From NCBI GenBank assembly GCA_002737725.1, contig NSIP01000010.1:27174-91173 (forward strand): DNA of 64,000 nt. The letters are read 5' to 3'. The DNA is from Rhodospirillaceae bacterium (lineage in GTDB: Bacteria > Pseudomonadota > Alphaproteobacteria > Rhodospirillales > Rhodospirillaceae). The notes below the pieces were generated by a model that searched no databases, was not told the DNA's origin, and saw only the letters and a list, made by a program, of their open reading frames with translations. The stretch's first letter is position 1, and every line of letters starts with the position of its first letter. Below, piece by piece: positions 38,135-47,612 of the stretch. A program made the translations under genes and the position numbers.

Positions 38135-38872
38135 TCAAGCCGCCGCTAATCCGTGCTGCACAACCGGGTTGGTCTCGATGCTATCGACCTTGCCGTCGAT
38201 GATGGTGATTTTGCGCTGACAGCGGCTGGCGATTTCTGAGTCGTGGGTGCTGATCAGGAACGTGGTGCCGCTCTCGGCGTTGATCTCGGTCAGCAATTCC
38301 ATCACCTGATGGGCTGATTCACGGTCCAAATTGCCTGTGGGTTCGTCGGTCAGAACGAGTGCTGGGTTATTCATCAGTGCGCGCGCCAACGCCACGCGCT
38401 GTTTCTGCCCGCCAGATAGTTTTGTCGCTTTGTAATTCAGTCGATGACTCAGGCCGACGCGGCCGAGCAGCATGGTGGCGCGCAACTCCGCTTCGACGTC
38501 ATCCATCAGGCCTGAGGCCACTGCCGGGAACATCACGTTCTCGAGTGCGCTAAAGTCGGGCAGCAAGTGGTGATACTGAAACACAAAGCCGATGTTGCGA
38601 TTACGGAACTTGGTTAACTCTCGCTCGCCCACCTTGGTCAGGTCATTCCCCAGCATAAAAAAGTGCCCGGCGGTGGGTTTCAGCAACGTGCCCAAAATCG
38701 ACAGCAACGTGCTTTTGCCGCTGCCGCTGGGGCCCAGCATGGCGACGAACTCGCCGGTATAAATATCGAAGCTGATGCCTTTGAGGACCGGCGTGACAAG
38801 GTCGCCGACAATGTAATCTTTCGTCAGGCCTGCGACCGAGAGCAACGCTGTCATTGTCGCGTCGGAGGTCAT
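38135..38872 (-). CDS. ABC transporter ATPase, MacB/LolD type
   Basis: A 245-residue ATPase. Walker A GPSGSGKSTLLS, the LolD/MacB signature LSGGQKQRVALARAL, Walker B LVLTDEPTGNLD. It overlaps the permease start by four bases. Together with the permease and membrane-fusion protein upstream it forms a three-part exporter: either a MacAB-like efflux pump or a LolCDE-like lipoprotein releaser. The separate adaptor favours the former. Confidence 0.93.
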   Translation of the reverse strand: MTSDATMTALLSVAGLTKDYIVGDLVTPVLKGISFDIYTGEFVAMLGPSGSGKSTLLSILGTLLKPTAGHFFMLGNDLTKVGERELTKFRNRNIGFVFQYHHLLPDFSALENVMFPAVASGLMDDVEAELRATMLLGRVGLSHRLNYKATKLSGGQKQRVALARALMNNPALVLTDEPTGNLDRESAHQVMELLTEINAESGTTFLISTHDSEIASRCQRKITIIDGKVDSIETNPVVQHGLAAA

Positions 38873-40083
38873 TGGCTGATGGCCTCTAACGGATCGACGC
38901 GCGAGGCCGCGCGCGCGGGCAATATGGCCGCAACTGTACTGGCCACAGTTGCCAACATAATGCCCGCCAAGTAGGCCCCCTGTGACGGGTCGATAGGAAA
39001 TACGAGAGTGCCATCAGCGCGCACAGCCAATTCCAGCACCAACGTCGTGAAGCCAAATGCGCCGCTGGCGCCGACCATCGCCCCGAGTAAGCCAATCAGA
39101 ACGCCCTGGATGACGAAGACGCGGTTGATGAAGCCTTTGGTCATGCCCATGCTGCGCATAATCCCAATCTCTGACTTACGTCGAACCGTAGTCAGCAACA
39201 ACGCACTCGATACACCGATAATGATGGTGACAATCGAGAAAAATTTGATGAGCGAACCGGTCGAGCGCTGGCCCTGGATGGCATTGAACAAACGCTTGTT
39301 TTTTTCAACCCAGCTGGTGACTTTCAAGCCCGTTGATGCCGCGAAGTTGCTAGCCAAAGCTGGAGCCATGTCGAGATCGTAGAGCTTCACTTCAATACGT
39401 GAAATGCCGTTGTCGAGGTTCAAGAGGGCCTTAGCGGCTTTGAAGTTCATGTAGGCCACGCGTTCATCGAGCGATTCAATGCCGATGGAGAAAATCCCGC
39501 GCACTTTCACGTCACGCTGCCCGCCGCGATCGGACCTAATCACTAAAGTTTGTCCCACATCAATGGACAAGTTACGCGCCAAGCGGGCACCAATAATAAT
39601 GCCATTGAGGTCAAGATCAGCCGCGCCCTTGATGATGGCAGGTCCGATAGCGGCCACTTCCGACAGTTGCTCGGGGTTTACGCCCGTAATCGACACGGGC
39701 TGTATCGCTTGCCCGCGCGCGATGAAGCCGTTGCTCGCAACCACCGGAACCGCCACGCGCACTTTCTCGTCTGCATGAAGGCTATCAAGCACGGTTTGCC
39801 AGGCGCGGATTTGCGCGCGCTGGGTGTTGTCACGCAGGATCGCGGGCAGCACGACAACGCCGTCGGCGGCTCCCAACACCTTGGGCGTTTGTTCGCGTGG
39901 TTCAATTGTGACGTGGGGAATACTACCAACAGTCTGTTCGATTTGGTCCGACGTTAGGCCATTGATGAGTGCGCTCATGAAGCAGAAAACCAAAACGCCC
40001 ACGCCCACGCCGCCAATGAGCAAGCCGGTTTGCATCTTACTCGACAGCAAATAGCGCAGGGCGACTTTGGCCTCGTAGCGCAT
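38869..40083 (-). CDS. ABC transporter permease, FtsX/LolC/MacB superfamily
   Basis: A 404-residue membrane protein: one N-terminal helix (LLIGGVGVGVLVFCFMSAL), a large periplasmic domain of about 230 residues, and three C-terminal helices with the FtsX region (GIMRSMGMTKGFINRVFVIQ). The MacB/LolC topology is 1 + 3 helices, matching. The ATPase is encoded just downstream and the adaptor upstream. Confidence 0.9.
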   Translation of the reverse strand: MRYEAKVALRYLLSSKMQTGLLIGGVGVGVLVFCFMSALINGLTSDQIEQTVGSIPHVTIEPREQTPKVLGAADGVVVLPAILRDNTQRAQIRAWQTVLDSLHADEKVRVAVPVVASNGFIARGQAIQPVSITGVNPEQLSEVAAIGPAIIKGAADLDLNGIIIGARLARNLSIDVGQTLVIRSDRGGQRDVKVRGIFSIGIESLDERVAYMNFKAAKALLNLDNGISRIEVKLYDLDMAPALASNFAASTGLKVTSWVEKNKRLFNAIQGQRSTGSLIKFFSIVTIIIGVSSALLLTTVRRKSEIGIMRSMGMTKGFINRVFVIQGVLIGLLGAMVGASGAFGFTTLVLELAVRADGTLVFPIDPSQGAYLAGIMLATVASTVAAILPARAASRVDPLEAISQ

Positions 40084-40087
40084 GGGG

Positions 40088-41245
40088 CTAGCCTTGAGCT
40101 TTCACCTTAGACCCGATAGCCGGGGCTTGCTGGTCGAGCACCACGAGGTCACCAATTTTCAAGCCAGATGTCACAATCACCGACTGAGCAGGCCAATCGA
40201 TAAACTTGATGGCTTGGGAAACAAGTATTCCATCTCGCACCACGAACACATGAGGCTGTGTGGCAATGTCGCGGATGGCCTGGCGCGGCACGGTGATGGC
40301 GTTAGGTGTGCGATCCACGACGACGTTCACATCGACTGATAAGCCCACGGGCAGCTCGTCCCCAGTTGCACCATTCGGGGCTGCAAACGAAAGGCGCATC
40401 AAGCGTCCGCCAGTGCTGGTTTGAATTTCGGGGGCCAAGTAGCTCACGCGACCTTCGGCCGGGGTGGGCAGACCGGCAAACGCCAAGCGCGCCTCCTGGC
40501 CCAATTTAATGGCCATACTGTAGGCTTCGTCGACCTCGGACTCAATTTCTTGAGCACCGGTGGGGGCAATGCTGAACAAAGCCGTACGGATGTCGACAAC
40601 CTGGCCGGGATCAACCGGGCGATTGAGGATGCGGCCCGAGAACGGGGCAACGATGGTGTATTCTTCCAGGCGCAGCTTGGTTTCGTCGCGAGCGGCTTCG
40701 AGGCGTCGCAGGTCTTCGCGGCCTTTGGTAACAGCCAGTGTTGCAGATTCAACGCCCGCCACCGTGGCCGAGCCGCGCTCGAGTAATGTCCGCGCCCGTT
40801 CCAAGTCGCGTTCAGCTTGGCTTAAAATGCGGCGCTGAGCATCAAGCGAGGCGGTGGATTGGGCCAAAGCCGATTTTGCGCGGGCTGGGTCAACTTGTCC
40901 CAGTTCCTCGCCAGCTTGCACCAAATCCCCCTTGTCTTTGGTCAGACGCACAATCTGACCAGCGGCTTTTGGGTACACCTGGATGCTTTCGCGCGGTTTG
41001 ACGCGGCCCGTGACGGCCAACACACGTTCGGTTGTCTGGGCCTTGATGGTCGTGACACGCACTTCTGGGTCAGGCTTCAACAGCATAAATCCGGCGATGA
41101 CGGCCACAATGATGGCAACCACTCCACCCCCGATCAGTAACTGGCGGCGCTGACGAGCCGCCCGCAAAGTCGCCAGGCCCAATTTTTGAGCTTCTTCGGT
41201 TGTGGCCGGGTGTGTGTCGGGCATGGGTGGATTAGTAATATGCAT
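40088..41245 (-). CDS. Membrane-fusion adaptor protein (MacA/HlyD-like)
   Basis: A 385-residue periplasmic adaptor. A single N-terminal membrane helix (LLIGGGVVAIIVAVIAGFML), a lipoyl-like half motif (AAGQIVRLTKDKGDLVQAGE), a coiled-coil hairpin of about 80 residues, and the second half (YTIVAPFSGRIL). MacA proteins link a MacB ABC pump to an outer-membrane channel. First gene of the exporter operon. An internal ATG at 41224 could be the start. Confidence 0.9.
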   Translation of the reverse strand: MHITNPPMPDTHPATTEEAQKLGLATLRAARQRRQLLIGGGVVAIIVAVIAGFMLLKPDPEVRVTTIKAQTTERVLAVTGRVKPRESIQVYPKAAGQIVRLTKDKGDLVQAGEELGQVDPARAKSALAQSTASLDAQRRILSQAERDLERARTLLERGSATVAGVESATLAVTKGREDLRRLEAARDETKLRLEEYTIVAPFSGRILNRPVDPGQVVDIRTALFSIAPTGAQEIESEVDEAYSMAIKLGQEARLAFAGLPTPAEGRVSYLAPEIQTSTGGRLMRLSFAAPNGATGDELPVGLSVDVNVVVDRTPNAITVPRQAIRDIATQPHVFVVRDGILVSQAIKFIDWPAQSVIVTSGLKIGDLVVLDQQAPAIGSKVKAQG

Positions 41246-41373
41246 TGTCAGGGCTCGACTAAGGAAAAGATACTCTAGTTACGACCCTAACGCTTGATTG
41301 GATTGGTGCGTTGACCGAGATCAAGTGCCTGTTTTCAATTAGTTTTCAGCAAATCAGCCTCTCTACAGCAATA

Positions 41374-41405
41374 AAAAACCCCCACCGCTTCAGGAGGGGT
41401 TTTTG
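41374..41405 (-). terminator. Terminator at the end of the F0 operon (works on both strands)
   Basis: On the minus strand AAAACCCCTCC-tgaagc-GGTGGGGGTTTT with one internal T-T mismatch, then TTATT. The plus strand also gives a T5 run. It lies 20 bases after the atpF stop and ends the ATP synthase F0 transcript. Confidence 0.8.
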
Positions 41406-41425
41406 AGGCCGTTGTGAGATTTAGA

Positions 41426-41908
41426 TTAATTCAGACGCTTCGACAGCTCAGCGATCGATTTGTCGACCATGGTTTGGGCTTGGCCGGCGGCGATGTTGTC
41501 GCGCAGTAAGGCTTCTGCAGCATTCAAGGCCACATCCACTGCGGTGTTGCGCACCTGGGCGATCGCTTGCGCCTCGGTCTGTGCGATGCGCTCCAGCGCC
41601 TGCTGTTTACGCCGCTCGATGGAGCGGGTGAGATCCTGCTCGGCATCGGCGCGCATGCGGGTGGCGTCTTCCTTGGCTTGTTGGATGATTCTTTCCGCTT
41701 CCGCCATGGCATCGCGCTGCTTGCGTTGATAGTCAGCCAAAAGCGCTTGGGCGTCTTCGCGAAGTTTGCGGGCTTCCTCAATCTGCGTGCGAATCAATGC
41801 CGCCCGGCCGTCCAGCGACGCACTGATCGATTTCATCGCGGGCTTGTAGATGAGGGCGATGACAAGAAGGAAGGCGAGGCCAACCCAAAATGCTGGATCT
41901 TGCAACAT
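41426..41908 (-). CDS. atpF: ATP synthase F0 subunit b
   Basis: A 160-residue peripheral-stalk subunit: one N-terminal membrane helix (FWVGLAFLLVIALIYKPA) and a long charged coiled coil. It dimerises with b' to hold the F1 head. Last gene of the F0 operon and followed by a terminator; F1 genes are elsewhere, as usual in alphaproteobacteria. Confidence 0.94.
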   Translation of the reverse strand: MLQDPAFWVGLAFLLVIALIYKPAMKSISASLDGRAALIRTQIEEARKLREDAQALLADYQRKQRDAMAEAERIIQQAKEDATRMRADAEQDLTRSIERRKQQALERIAQTEAQAIAQVRNTAVDVALNAAEALLRDNIAAGQAQTMVDKSIAELSKRLN

Positions 41909-41917
41909 GGGGTGCTC

Positions 41918-42409
41918 CTAACGCGCGTCTTTGAGGGCGGCGCCAACAGCGGCGTCGATCTTGGCGGCGTCAAGCGAAAGGCCAGAGATGCGCGCCACGG
42001 CTTCGCGGGCCGTGTCAGCGGCGATGGATTTGATCGAACCCACGGCTTCAGACTTGGCCTTCTCGATGCGTGTCTCGGCATCCGTGATTTGCTTGCCAAC
42101 CTCGGCCGTCACAACCGCGGTCTTCTCGTCAGCGACTTTCTTCAACTCAATTGTCGCCGCCAGCATCACGTCGCGGGCCTGGTTGCGGGCCGCTGCCATG
42201 GCCTTCTCGTAGGTGGCAATGGCCGTGTCGGTGTCCGCCTTCAACGCGGCAGCACGGTCGAGATCTTCTTGGACAAAGCGGGCGCGCTGCTCCAAAATTT
42301 CTTCGATACGTGGAATGGCAAACTTCGCAATGACCGCATAGAGGGCCAAGAAAGTGACTACCAACCAGAAGATCTGCGACGCAAACGTCGCCGGATCAAA
42401 TTGCGGCAT
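41918..42409 (-). CDS. atpF': ATP synthase F0 subunit b'
   Basis: A 163-residue b' subunit with the characteristic N-terminus MPQFDPATFASQIFWLVVTF followed by a coiled coil ending in A-rich helices. The presence of both b and b' is a hallmark of alphaproteobacteria and photosynthetic bacteria. Nine bases separate it from atpF. Confidence 0.94.
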   Translation of the reverse strand: MPQFDPATFASQIFWLVVTFLALYAVIAKFAIPRIEEILEQRARFVQEDLDRAAALKADTDTAIATYEKAMAAARNQARDVMLAATIELKKVADEKTAVVTAEVGKQITDAETRIEKAKSEAVGSIKSIAADTAREAVARISGLSLDAAKIDAAVGAALKDAR

Positions 42410-42476
42410 GGTCGAACGCCTTTAGTCGAACCCGCCGAGGACCAGGCACGCAGGCCCGGCCGCGGCGGAATTTCGA

Positions 42477-42701
42477 TCAGGTGAAGAGGATGATGAGCGC
42501 GATGACGAGCGCGAACAATGCGGTGGCTTCAGACAGGGCGAAACCCAAAAACGCGGGGGTGCGCAGTTTGTCTTCCATCGCGGGGTTGCGGGCCACGGCC
42601 GTCATGTAGTTGGCCCAAACGGTGCCGACGCCGACACCGCCGCCGATGACGCCGATTGCCGCAAGACCAGCACCGATCATCTTTGCTGCTTCTGTTTCCA
42701 T
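42477..42701 (-). CDS. atpE: ATP synthase F0 subunit c
   Basis: A 74-residue proteolipid. Two hydrophobic helices with the polar loop ARNPAMEDKL and the proton-carrying Glu in LGFALSEATALFALVIAL. Glycine-rich first helix (GAGLAAIGVIGGGVGVG). The start at 42701 (METEAAKMIG) gives normal length and follows GGAAGGAAC. Confidence 0.97.
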   Translation of the reverse strand: METEAAKMIGAGLAAIGVIGGGVGVGTVWANYMTAVARNPAMEDKLRTPAFLGFALSEATALFALVIALIILFT

Positions 42702-42739
42702 AGTGAAGTTCCTTCCTTCGTTTCGAGATAAGTTAAGGG

Positions 42740-43477
42740 TTAGTGGAGATTGATCGCGTCGTTGAGGTAGATGCACGACAACAGCGCGAAGACGTAGGCT
42801 TGAATAACGGCGACCATAATTTCCAGCAATGTCACGCCGAACACAGCGGCGAAGGGCACAATGCCAAATCCCAGACCCAGCGAAATCACGAAGCCCGCCA
42901 GAACTTTCAGCAGAACGTGTCCTGCTAACATATTTGCAAACAAGCGCAGGCTGAGCGAGACCGGGCGGATGAAGTAAGACATGATTTCAATCGGCACCAG
43001 TACGAAAGCCACGGGCAGCGGCGTTCCGGGCGGGCAGAACAGGCTGAAATAGTGCAGGCCATGGCGCGAGAAGCCGATAATGGTCACGGCGACAAAGATA
43101 AACAGCGCCAAAACAGCATTGACGACGATGTGCGAGGTGAATGTGAAGCTGTAGGGCAGCAAGCCCAGCACGTTGCCAAACAGGATGAACATGAAAAGAG
43201 TGAAGATGAACGGGAAGTAGGCCATGCCAGCATGGCCGACGTTATCTTTCACCATGCCGCCCACGAACTCGTACATTAGCTCAGCGACCGACTGCCAACG
43301 CGACGGCACCATGGTGCGGTGGCGGGTGGCAACCCAGAAGAGCGAGAAGGTTGCCAGGACGGCCAACGTCATGAACAACGCTGAGTTTGTGTAAGAGATA
43401 TCCAGTCCGCCGACGTCGAGCGGAATCCAGCGCTGAAGCTCGAATTGATGCATCGGACCATGAGATTCAGCAGCCAC
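42740..43477 (-). CDS. atpB: ATP synthase F0 subunit a
   Basis: A 245-residue proton-channel subunit. The essential arginine is in SLSLRLFANMLAGHVLLKVL; FGNVLGLLPYSFTFTSHIVV and the C-terminal helix with QAYVFALLSCIYLNDAI are typical. Forms the proton half-channels against the c ring. 38 bases upstream of atpE. Confidence 0.96.
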   Translation of the reverse strand: MAAESHGPMHQFELQRWIPLDVGGLDISYTNSALFMTLAVLATFSLFWVATRHRTMVPSRWQSVAELMYEFVGGMVKDNVGHAGMAYFPFIFTLFMFILFGNVLGLLPYSFTFTSHIVVNAVLALFIFVAVTIIGFSRHGLHYFSLFCPPGTPLPVAFVLVPIEIMSYFIRPVSLSLRLFANMLAGHVLLKVLAGFVISLGLGFGIVPFAAVFGVTLLEIMVAVIQAYVFALLSCIYLNDAINLH

Positions 43478-43517
43478 TTCGCACTCCTTCGATCATCGCG
43501 AACGGTTCAGCCGTCGC

Positions 43518-43892
43518 TTAGGGTTTCGTCTTGTCTTGAGGAGCTGCAGGCTTCTGATCTGCTTCGCGGATCGCCCGGCCAAGGCCGACTGCCTGATCGA
43601 GGCCTTTGACGATCCGAAAGATATTCATTAGCGCCGCGCCAAACCCCAAGAGCACCATTAGCACCAGAAACAAGGGCTTTGTTCCCAGCCATTGATCTAG
43701 AAAGTAACCAAGTCCCGCACCGACCAAGACGGACGCCACAAGTTCAGCGGCGATCTTAAAGCCTACGCCATGAGCCACGCCCGAGGCTCGTCGACTTTCA
43801 GTTTTCTCCCGCTCTTGATCTTGATGAGCCCGAACCGCAGCAAGCCGCGCTTCGATGTCCTCAAGGGATGGCGGTTTTTCTTGGTCCGTCAT
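43518..43892 (-). CDS. atpI: AtpI-type F0F1 assembly protein
   Basis: A 124-residue protein with two membrane helices (AAELVASVLVGAGLGYFLDQ; PLFLVLMVLLGFGAALMNIF). AtpI proteins help c-ring assembly and magnesium supply. The start at 43892 (MTDQEKPPSLEDIEARLAA) fits; the longer frame reading into the upstream region is less likely. First gene of the operon. Confidence 0.9.
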   Translation of the reverse strand: MTDQEKPPSLEDIEARLAAVRAHQDQEREKTESRRASGVAHGVGFKIAAELVASVLVGAGLGYFLDQWLGTKPLFLVLMVLLGFGAALMNIFRIVKGLDQAVGLGRAIREADQKPAAPQDKTKP

Positions 43893-44083
43893 GGGCGTGT
43901 TCAGACCGTTTGACCCTTGGATCGGGATCGTGTCGGCGAGGGCCGACAGCGGCAGGTCCCGGTTCAAAAATCGCGCGCAACATAGGCACGAGGGTTGGGG
44001 GTGTCAAGAATGATTCCCGCGCTGCACAACACCCTGAAAGCCTTGAAAAATCAGGTATTTGATCGACCCAAGACGAAACGAAC

Positions 44084-47000
44084 TTAGGCGCTTTCCTGGA
44101 GTTGTTCCGCCGCCTTCAAATCGACTGAAACCAACCGCGAAACCCCGCGCTCGGCCATGGTCACGCCAAACAGCCGGTCCATCCGAGCCATGGTCATACG
44201 ATGGTGAGTGACCACCAAGGCCCTGGTGCCCGTCTGCTTGGTGATTTCGGTCAAAAGCGAGCAGAAACGATCGACGTTGGCATCGTCCAAGGGCGCGTCC
44301 ACTTCGTCCAGCACGCAGATGGGGGCTGGGTTGGTCATGAACACCGCAAACAAAAGGGCCAGCGCTGTGAGGGCCTGCTCACCGCCCGACAACAAGCCCA
44401 AGTTTTGCATGCGCTTGCCGGGCGGGCTGGCCATAATTTCCAAGCCAGCATCCAACGGATCGTCCGCTTCGGTCAGCGCCAGGTGCGCTCGACCGCCGCC
44501 AAACAAGCGGCTGAACAGGCTGCGGAAGTGGCCATCGACCTCGTTGAATGACTTCAGCAATCTTTCGCGGCCTTCGCTATTGAGCTTTTGAATCCCCTCA
44601 CGCAGCCGGGCAATGGCCGCGATCAAGTCGTCACGCTCGGCCGTCATGCCCGTGATCTGTTGGGTCAGTTCCTCGGCTTCTTGCTCTGCGCGCAGGTTCA
44701 CGGCGCCTAAGTTTTCACGCTCACTCAAAAGCCGCTGCAAGCGCTTCTCGGACTGATCAAGCGCAATCATGGGCTCGTCGTCGCGTAGCTTGGTTTGCGC
44801 GCGGACATCCTCGGGCTCGCACGACAGGCGCTCGCGGATGGCGCTATCAACCACACCCATCGTTTGCTCACCTTGCGCCACCGTGGCTTCACGACGAATG
44901 CGCTCTTCACGAACTTCGGCCAAAGCGTGCTCAGCGGCTTTCAGTGCGCGGTCGGCTTCGGCCAAACGTGATTCGCCTTCGGCCAAAGTGTCGGCGGCTT
45001 TGCGGCGCTCGGCTTCGGCGAGGTCGAACTGCTCGCTCAACGCATTGCGTTGCAGGGCGATGTTTTCGGGCTTGCCCGCTAAGACCGCGATCTCGGCTTC
45101 TTCACCTTCGCGGCGAGTTTGCAGGGCCACATCTTGCGCGGTCGATGACTCTTTGCGCCCACGCCAAGATGTTTCCTCGGTTGAGAGAGTTTGCAGACGC
45201 CGTGCGCGTTCATCGGCCTGCCGCGCAAGCGCATCATACTGCGCGCGCGCATCCATCAGGCTTTGGCGCAGGTTTGAAAGCCGACCCTGCTTGGTCTCGA
45301 TCTCTTGGCGCATGGCCGCGCCATCGCCCAATTCAGTCAGCCGCGCCTCAGCAGCAGAAAATTGCTCGCGGGATTCCTGAATTTCGGATTCCAACTGAAC
45401 GCGGTTCTCATTCAACGCTGCCAGGCGCATCTGCACGGCAGCCTGCTTTTGCTTGAGCTCGCCAAGAATATCTTTTGCTTTATTTCGCGCGTCTTCGACC
45501 GACCGCATGGCTGTGCGGGATGATTGCTCGGCGGCCTGTGCTGCAATAAAAGCTGATTTTGCTGCAGTATTTGCGTCTTCTGCAATGCGGACAACGCCTG
45601 ATGACGTGTCCAAAGACACACGCAGTTCACGCAGTCGATTGCGTTGCTTCAATCGGGTTGCTGATGCGCTGGGTGCGCCTGCGGCGGCAAAGAAACCGTC
45701 CCAACGCCATAAATCGCCAGCTGCCGTCACCAAACGCTGGCCGGGCCTCAACGAGGACTGCAATTGTGAGCCAAGCGCGACATCACCGACCATGCCAACT
45801 TGAGACAAACGCCGCGAAAGCCGATCGGGTGCTTTAATCACATCACTTAAGGGTCGCGCTCCCTCGGGCAGGTTTTGTTGTTCCGTCAGCGGTGGCAAGA
45901 ACATCCAGCGCATGGGGGCGACGTCGTCGCCCGCTGCCGTCAGGTCATCCCCTAAAGCCGCACCAAGGGCAGCTTCAAAGCCAGGCTCGACCGACACAGC
46001 ATCGACAATCGGGCTCCAGCCACCCGCCGTATTGGGCTCGGCCAGCACCTCTTCCAAGGCCATCGCCTCGACTTGTATCCGAGTGTGCTCTGACGCGCGG
46101 GTTTGCAGCTCGTTGCGCGCAGTATCTGCCGCACTCTGAGTCGACAGGCGGGTTTGCTCGGCTTGCTCCCAGGTTTGTCGCGAGGACAGCACGTTTGCTT
46201 CTGCTTCTGCGGCACGATTTTCTTCTTCCGCGATGATTTCGGGCGCGAGGGCAGATTGTTGGGCGACCTCAAGCTGCTGTAAAATATCACCGTGACGCCG
46301 TTCAGCACGCTGGCGTCGAAGCTCGGCTTCGCTGGCTTGTTGCCGGGCTGTGGCGCGCGCCGAATCGCTTTCGGCCATGCGCTTGGACAGCAGGGCTAGC
46401 TCCGCTTCCACATCTTCCACGGCCTTGGCAGCGGCCATCAAAGCATCGCGCACGCGCGCGCGTTCTGAAACTTCAGCCTCGGTTTGCGCATTCAGCGTTG
46501 CTTGTTCATTCGTGACACGAGCCAGATTAGCCTCAGCATCCGAAAGCCGCTCGGCTTCGCGCAGCAAGTCTTCTTTGATTTGTGCCAAGCGCATTTCGGC
46601 TGCAGCGCGGGCTTGGGCAATGCGCTCAAGCTCTTCATCAAGCTTATCGCGGGCGATCAAAATAGCTTGACGTTTTGCAGCCGCTTGGGCCTCGGCTTTT
46701 CGTAGGTCTGGCATGATAACGGCGGCTGTGGCTTGCTCGGTCGCGGCTGCTGCTGCTGTTGTGGTTCTGCCCACGACATCGCCTTCGATTTCTTTCAAAG
46801 CCGCGTGAGCGGCTTCAAGGGCGGCTAGTGTTTCAGTGCGCCTGATGAGCAACACCAACGCTTCTGCCGAGCGAATACTTTCGCTAATAGTTCTGTAACG
46901 CACGGCCTGACGGGCCTGCTTTTTTAAGCCCTCAAGCTGCACGTCGAGCGCGGTGATCACGTCGTTGAGGCGCGCAAGGTTTCCTTCGGCGGCTTGAAGG

Positions 47001-47551
47001 CGCAACTCGGCCTCGTGACGCCGGCTGTGAAGGCCGGTGATGTTGGCAGCTTCTTCTAGCAGGTGGCGGCGCTGCTGTGGTTTGGCGCTGATGATGGCGC
47101 TGATACGCCCCTGGCTGACAAGGGCGGTTGAGCGCGCACCCGTAGAAACATCGGCGAACAGCAGTTGCACATCGCGCGCTCTGACTTCGCGCCCGTTGAC
47201 CTTATACTGCGAGCCCTTATCGCGCTCGATGCGGCGCGTGATTTCAAGATCATCGTTGTCGTTGAACTGTGCGGTGGCTTTGCGTTGCGCATTGTCTAAA
47301 AACACCGACACTTCAGCGATGTTACGCGCGGGGCGGTCACGGGTGCCGCCGAAAATGACTTCGTCCATGTCGCCGCCGCGCATTTGCTTAGCCGAGGTTT
47401 CCCCCATGACCCAGCGTAACGCTTCCACCAGATTGGACTTGCCGCAGCCGTTGGGGCCCACAACTCCAGTTAAGCCTGGCTGGACCACCAACTCGGTGGC
47501 TTCGACAAAGGATTTGAATCCGGATAGCCGGAGCTTCGTAAACTGAACCAA
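44084..47551 (-). CDS. smc: Chromosome segregation protein SMC
   Basis: An 1155-residue SMC ATPase. The N-terminal head has Walker A GPNGCGKSNLVEAL; two long coiled-coil arms flank a hinge around residues 500-640; the C-terminal head has LSGGEQALTALALLFA and the Walker B VLDEVDAPLDDANVD. It condenses and aligns the chromosome with ScpAB, which are not in the window. Downstream of dsbA on the same strand, a common alphaproteobacterial order. Confidence 0.97.
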   Translation of the reverse strand: MVQFTKLRLSGFKSFVEATELVVQPGLTGVVGPNGCGKSNLVEALRWVMGETSAKQMRGGDMDEVIFGGTRDRPARNIAEVSVFLDNAQRKATAQFNDNDDLEITRRIERDKGSQYKVNGREVRARDVQLLFADVSTGARSTALVSQGRISAIISAKPQQRRHLLEEAANITGLHSRRHEAELRLQAAEGNLARLNDVITALDVQLEGLKKQARQAVRYRTISESIRSAEALVLLIRRTETLAALEAAHAALKEIEGDVVGRTTTAAAAATEQATAAVIMPDLRKAEAQAAAKRQAILIARDKLDEELERIAQARAAAEMRLAQIKEDLLREAERLSDAEANLARVTNEQATLNAQTEAEVSERARVRDALMAAAKAVEDVEAELALLSKRMAESDSARATARQQASEAELRRQRAERRHGDILQQLEVAQQSALAPEIIAEEENRAAEAEANVLSSRQTWEQAEQTRLSTQSAADTARNELQTRASEHTRIQVEAMALEEVLAEPNTAGGWSPIVDAVSVEPGFEAALGAALGDDLTAAGDDVAPMRWMFLPPLTEQQNLPEGARPLSDVIKAPDRLSRRLSQVGMVGDVALGSQLQSSLRPGQRLVTAAGDLWRWDGFFAAAGAPSASATRLKQRNRLRELRVSLDTSSGVVRIAEDANTAAKSAFIAAQAAEQSSRTAMRSVEDARNKAKDILGELKQKQAAVQMRLAALNENRVQLESEIQESREQFSAAEARLTELGDGAAMRQEIETKQGRLSNLRQSLMDARAQYDALARQADERARRLQTLSTEETSWRGRKESSTAQDVALQTRREGEEAEIAVLAGKPENIALQRNALSEQFDLAEAERRKAADTLAEGESRLAEADRALKAAEHALAEVREERIRREATVAQGEQTMGVVDSAIRERLSCEPEDVRAQTKLRDDEPMIALDQSEKRLQRLLSERENLGAVNLRAEQEAEELTQQITGMTAERDDLIAAIARLREGIQKLNSEGRERLLKSFNEVDGHFRSLFSRLFGGGRAHLALTEADDPLDAGLEIMASPPGKRMQNLGLLSGGEQALTALALLFAVFMTNPAPICVLDEVDAPLDDANVDRFCSLLTEITKQTGTRALVVTHHRMTMARMDRLFGVTMAERGVSRLVSVDLKAAEQLQESA

Positions 47552-47612
47552 AGACGTATTCTCCGCAGGAACTGGGCCGAAAACGAAACGAGCAGGGCTT
47601 GTTTCAGCTGTC

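Noticed and set aside
44769..45380. Long plus-strand frames inside smc
   Set aside because: They mirror the strongly biased codon use of smc on the other strand and have serine/arginine-rich low-complexity translations.
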